DNA from: Xanthobacter sp. YC-JY1 | GTDB lineage: Bacteria; Pseudomonadota; Alphaproteobacteria; Rhizobiales; Xanthobacteraceae | DNA: 64,000 nt | Direction: 5' to 3' | Assembly (NCBI RefSeq): GCF_021730305.1 | Contig: NZ_CP032674.1 | Location: 62,001-126,000, forward strand | Part shown: positions 61,376-64,000 of the stretch, piece after piece | Position numbering within the stretch: position 1 is the stretch's first letter | Layout: each line of letters starts with the position of its first letter | Translations under genes and position numbers: made by a program | The notes under the pieces: model-generated | What the model saw: only the letters and a program-made list of their open reading frames with translations | What the model was told of the DNA's origin: nothing | The model's database searches: none

Positions 61376-62380
61376 ATGGTTTCCGCCCCGTCCAGCCTCA
61401 CCAGCAAGGTCCGGCCGCTCGCCTTCGAGACCGGCATCGTCGCCCTCGCTTTTCTTGATTCGAAGGTCGCCTTCGTCGGCACGGACGGCGCGGTGTTCCT
61501 GATTGGGCTCGAGGAAGGGGCGACGCCGGTTGCGGTCGTGGTGCATCAAGGTGGCGTGTTGAGCGCGGCCTCGGACGGCAAGCGGCTGGTGACCGGCGGT
61601 GACGACGGGCGGGTGATGGAGCTGCTGTCGGACGGCTCCACCCGCGAGCTGGCGCAGCAGAAGGGGCGCTGGATCGACCGGGTGGCGCTGGGGCCGGACG
61701 GGGCCGTGGCCTATTCGGCCGGCAAGGTCGCCCACGTATTGCAGGCCAAGGGCGAGGCGAAGTCGCTGGAAGTGCCCTCCACCGTGGGCGGCCTCGCCTT
61801 CGCCCCCAAGGGCCTGCGCCTCGCGGTGGCGCATTATGGCGGCGTGTCGCTGTGGTTTCCCAATGCGGCGGGCGCCAAGCCGGAGGTCTATGGCTGGAAG
61901 GGCTCGCACCTCGGCGTGACGTTCTCGCCCGACGGCCGCTTCCTCGTCACCACCATGCAGGAGCCGGCGTTGCACGGCTGGCGCGTGGTGGACGGCGCGC
62001 ACATGCGCATGTCCGGCTATCCCTCGCGGGTGAAGTCCTTCGCCTTCACCGCCGACGGCAAGTGGCTCGCCACCTCCGGCTCGGGCGAGGCCATCCTGTG
62101 GCCCTTCCAGGCCAAGGACGGCCCCATGGGCAAGGAGCCGGCCATGCTGGCGCCATCGCCCACCTCGCGGGTGACGGTGGTTGCACCCCACCCCAAGGAC
62201 CCGGTGATCGCCATCGGCTACGAGGACGGCATGGTGATGATGGTGCGCATCTCGGACGGCGCCGAGATCCTGCTGCGCGCCCCCGACACCGACCCCGTGA
62301 CCGCCATCGCCTGGCATGGCTCCGGCGGTGCCGTTGCGTTCGGGACGGAAAAGGGCCAGGGCGGGCTGCTGGCCTTCTGA
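61376..62380 (+). CDS. WD40 repeat beta-propeller protein
   Basis: From ATG 61376 the protein has 334 residues and no signal peptide, so it is probably cytoplasmic. About seven degenerate WD40-type blades can be seen, such as LVTGGDDGRVMELL, LGVTFSPDGRFLVTTM and FAFTADGKWLATSGSG. A conserved form of this protein is widespread in alphaproteobacteria, often near hrpB or adc, but I know of no assigned function. An open frame back to 61241 overlaps the hrpB promoter and is not used here. Confidence 0.87.
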   Translation: MVSAPSSLTSKVRPLAFETGIVALAFLDSKVAFVGTDGAVFLIGLEEGATPVAVVVHQGGVLSAASDGKRLVTGGDDGRVMELLSDGSTRELAQQKGRWIDRVALGPDGAVAYSAGKVAHVLQAKGEAKSLEVPSTVGGLAFAPKGLRLAVAHYGGVSLWFPNAAGAKPEVYGWKGSHLGVTFSPDGRFLVTTMQEPALHGWRVVDGAHMRMSGYPSRVKSFAFTADGKWLATSGSGEAILWPFQAKDGPMGKEPAMLAPSPTSRVTVVAPHPKDPVIAIGYEDGMVMMVRISDGAEILLRAPDTDPVTAIAWHGSGGAVAFGTEKGQGGLLAF

Positions 62381-62530
62381 GCCGCGGCGCGGTACCCGCG
62401 TGGCGCACCAAGTCCTTAGCCGCACAGGAAACTTGTGCTGCGGGCGGCTTTTCACGGGCGCGCGTCCGCTCTACCTTGGCGGCGTCCATTCGCAGGTGCG
62501 AAACGGGACAAGCGCACGAGAGACCTGCCG

Positions 62531-63280
62531 ATGAAGATCGCCGACGTCCGCCGCACTGCCTACTCGATGCCGCTCACCAACCCCTCCTTCCCGCCGGGGC
62601 CCTACCGCTTCATCGACCGCGAATACATGATCATCACCTACCGGACCGATCCGGAGGCGCTCGCGAAGGTGGTGCCCGAGCCGCTCGAGATCACCGAGCC
62701 GGTGGTGAAGTACGAATTCATCCGCATGCCCGATTCCACCGGCTTCGGTGACTATACCGAGACCGGACAGGTCATTCCGGTCCGCTTCAACGGGCAGGAA
62801 GGCGGCTACGTCCACTCCATGTATCTGGACGACGAATCCCCCATCGCCGGCGGACGCGAGCTGTGGGGCTTTCCCAAGAAGTACGCCCAGCCGAAGCTCA
62901 AGGTGGAGACCGACACGCTGGTCGGCACCCTCCATTACGGCAGCGTGCTCTGCGCCTCCGCGACCATGGGCTACAAGTGGGTCGCCGGCGACAAGGAGAA
63001 GATCCTCGCCTCTCTGCTCACCCCGAGCTTCCTGCTCAAGATCATCCCGGACGTGGACGCCACCCCCCGCATCTGCGAGCTGGTGCGCTACTATCTCGTG
63101 GACGTCACGCTCAAGGAATGCTGGGTCGGGCCCGGCGCCCTCGGCCTGTTCCCGCACGCTCTGTGCAACGTCGCTGCGCTGCCGGTGCTGGAGGTTCTCT
63201 CCGCCGTGCACATCAAGGCCGACCTGACGCTCGGCCTCGGCGAGGTGGTCTACGACTACATGAAGGAAAACGGCGCCTGA
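62531..63280 (+). CDS. adc: Acetoacetate decarboxylase
   Basis: The 249-residue enzyme converts acetoacetate to acetone and CO2. The catalytic lysine pair K116-K117 is in [14 protein letters not shown], matching Lys115/116 of the clostridial enzyme, with the supporting RELWGFPKK and [14 protein letters not shown] context. The start at ATG 62531 gives the standard length. A patatin-like gene follows; acetoacetate is a product of polyhydroxybutyrate breakdown, so the two may work in storage-polymer or ketone metabolism. Confidence 0.95.
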   Translation: MKIADVRRTAYSMPLTNPSFPPGPYRFIDREYMIITYRTDPEALAKVVPEPLEITEPVVKYEFIRMPDSTGFGDYTETGQVIPVRFNGQEGGYVHSMYLDDESPIAGGRELWGFPKKYAQPKLKVETDTLVGTLHYGSVLCASATMGYKWVAGDKEKILASLLTPSFLLKIIPDVDATPRICELVRYYLVDVTLKECWVGPGALGLFPHALCNVAALPVLEVLSAVHIKADLTLGLGEVVYDYMKENGA

Positions 63281-63294
63281 CGTCCGCCTTCCAG

Positions 63295-63317
63295 CGGCGG
63301 CGCAATGCGCGCCGCCG
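63295..63317. repeat. Hairpin between adc and the patatin-like gene
   Basis: CGGCGGCGC and GCGCCGCCG pair over 9 bases around AATGC, in the 71-base gap. There is no T tract. It may lower read-through or stabilise the adc message. Confidence 0.5.
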
Positions 63318-63351
63318 GTCGAGGGAAGCAACTTCAAGAAGGTGAGGGTCG

Positions 63352-64000
63352 ATGACCGAGGCAGCCAACCAGCGTTCCGCCGAACTGTGCGACATCATCG
63401 ACGAATACAAGCGCGTGGCGCTGGTGTTCCAGGGTGGCGGCGCGCTCGGTGCCTATCAGGCCGGCGTCTACGAGGCCCTGTCCGAGGTCGGGTGCGATCC
63501 GAACTGGATATCCGGCGTGTCCATCGGTGCCATCAACTCGGCCATCATCGCCGGCAACGCGCCGCAGGACCGGGTGACGAAGCTCCGGGACTTCTGGGAG
63601 ACCATCACCTCCCAGCGCATCCTGCCCTTCGACCTCGAAGGCGATATCTTCCGCCAGTGGCGGAACCAACTTAGCGCGACCCGCACCATCCTGCAGGGTC
63701 AGCGCGGTTTCTTCACGCCACGCTTTCCCAATCCCTGGATGCTGCCGTCGGGCGCCGCCGGGGCGACGTCTTTCTACGATACCGCTCCGCTCCGGGACAC
63801 GCTGCTGCGGCTGGTTGACTTCGATCGCATCAATTCCCGCGAGAAGCGCTTCTCGGTTGGGGCGGTGAACGTGCGCACCGGCAACTTCATCTATTTCGAC
63901 AATCAGGAGCACAAGATCGCGCCCGAGCACATCATGGCCTCCGGCGCGCTCCCGCCTGGCTTTCCCGCCGTGAAGATCGACGGCGAATATTATTGGGACG
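63352..64000 (+). CDS. Patatin-like phospholipase (cut by window end)
   Basis: The first 216 residues are visible. The oxyanion-hole motif GGGALGAY is at residues 28-35 and the nucleophile elbow G-V-S57-I-G at 55-59. The last visible residues are DGEYYWD, which is where the catalytic aspartate of the patatin dyad is expected (usually followed by Gly-Gly). The family hydrolyses acyl esters of phospholipids or polyhydroxybutyrate. Relatives usually carry a further ~150-residue C-terminal region, which would lie outside the window. It probably shares a transcript with adc. Confidence 0.9.
   Translation, partial: MTEAANQRSAELCDIIDEYKRVALVFQGGGALGAYQAGVYEALSEVGCDPNWISGVSIGAINSAIIAGNAPQDRVTKLRDFWETITSQRILPFDLEGDIFRQWRNQLSATRTILQGQRGFFTPRFPNPWMLPSGAAGATSFYDTAPLRDTLLRLVDFDRINSREKRFSVGAVNVRTGNFIYFDNQEHKIAPEHIMASGALPPGFPAVKIDGEYYWD

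Overview
The window is a GC-rich, gene-dense stretch of a bacterial chromosome. I see no phage, insertion sequence, CRISPR array, rRNA or tRNA gene. The gene set points to an alphaproteobacterium of the order Hyphomicrobiales, and the Xanthobacteraceae (Xanthobacter/Azorhizobium-like) are my best guess. The reasons are the F1-only ATP synthase operon atpHAGDC, a GapR/DUF2312 protein, DUF1036 and DUF882 proteins, the ileS-lspA-M16-M16 order, glnK-amtB with a sigma-54 promoter, and obgE-proB-proA-nadD-rsfS-rlmH. The family-level placement is inference.

Layout. 0-4.1 kb: the end of an MltA-like lytic transglycosylase gene and an Smr-domain gene (+), then priA, a NUDIX hydrolase and pdeM in one minus-strand run. 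4.2-11 kb: obgE, a VapC toxin remnant, proB, an intruding membrane-protein gene, proA, nadD, rsfS, rlmH and a zinc-free L36 gene (rpmJ). 11-20.7 kb: TPR protein, DUF1036 protein, EamA exporter, gapR, DUF882 peptidase-like protein, L,D-transpeptidase, an orphan response regulator and an M3 oligopeptidase. 20.8-23.6 kb: the envC-like activator and the ctpA-like S41 protease, preceded by a strong hairpin that covers the envC ribosome-binding site. 23.8-26.7 kb: a polar amino acid ABC importer. 26.9-32.3 kb: atpHAGDC with an extra 77-residue membrane-protein gene between atpD and atpC.

32.4-41.5 kb is the most unusual part. It holds a deaminase with a Tat-type signal, a Crp/Fnr-type regulator, a nitrate/sulfonate/taurine-type ABC importer whose binding protein carries a NosL-like C-terminal domain, FdxA ferredoxin with a ferredoxin-NADP reductase, a secreted SH3 protein, a YeiH-family exporter and a YeiE-like LysR regulator. 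The neighbours suggest sulfur-compound uptake, reduction and export, but the substrate is not known. The fusion protein and its redox partners are my best candidate for an undescribed system.

41.4-48 kb: ABC-F ATPase, a UbiH-type monooxygenase, acyl-CoA thioesterase II and the nitrogen-regulated glnK-amtB pair. 48.3-56.8 kb: ileS, lspA, an exported protein, a catalytic/non-catalytic M16 peptidase pair and a low-complexity lipoprotein. 56.8-64 kb: an exported Ntn hydrolase, a YciA-like thioesterase, hrpB helicase, a WD40 protein, acetoacetate decarboxylase and the start of a patatin-like phospholipase cut by the window edge.

All assignments come from reading motifs and gene order; no database search was run. 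Start codons were adjusted by hand where an overlap, a ribosome-binding site or a signal peptide argued for it.
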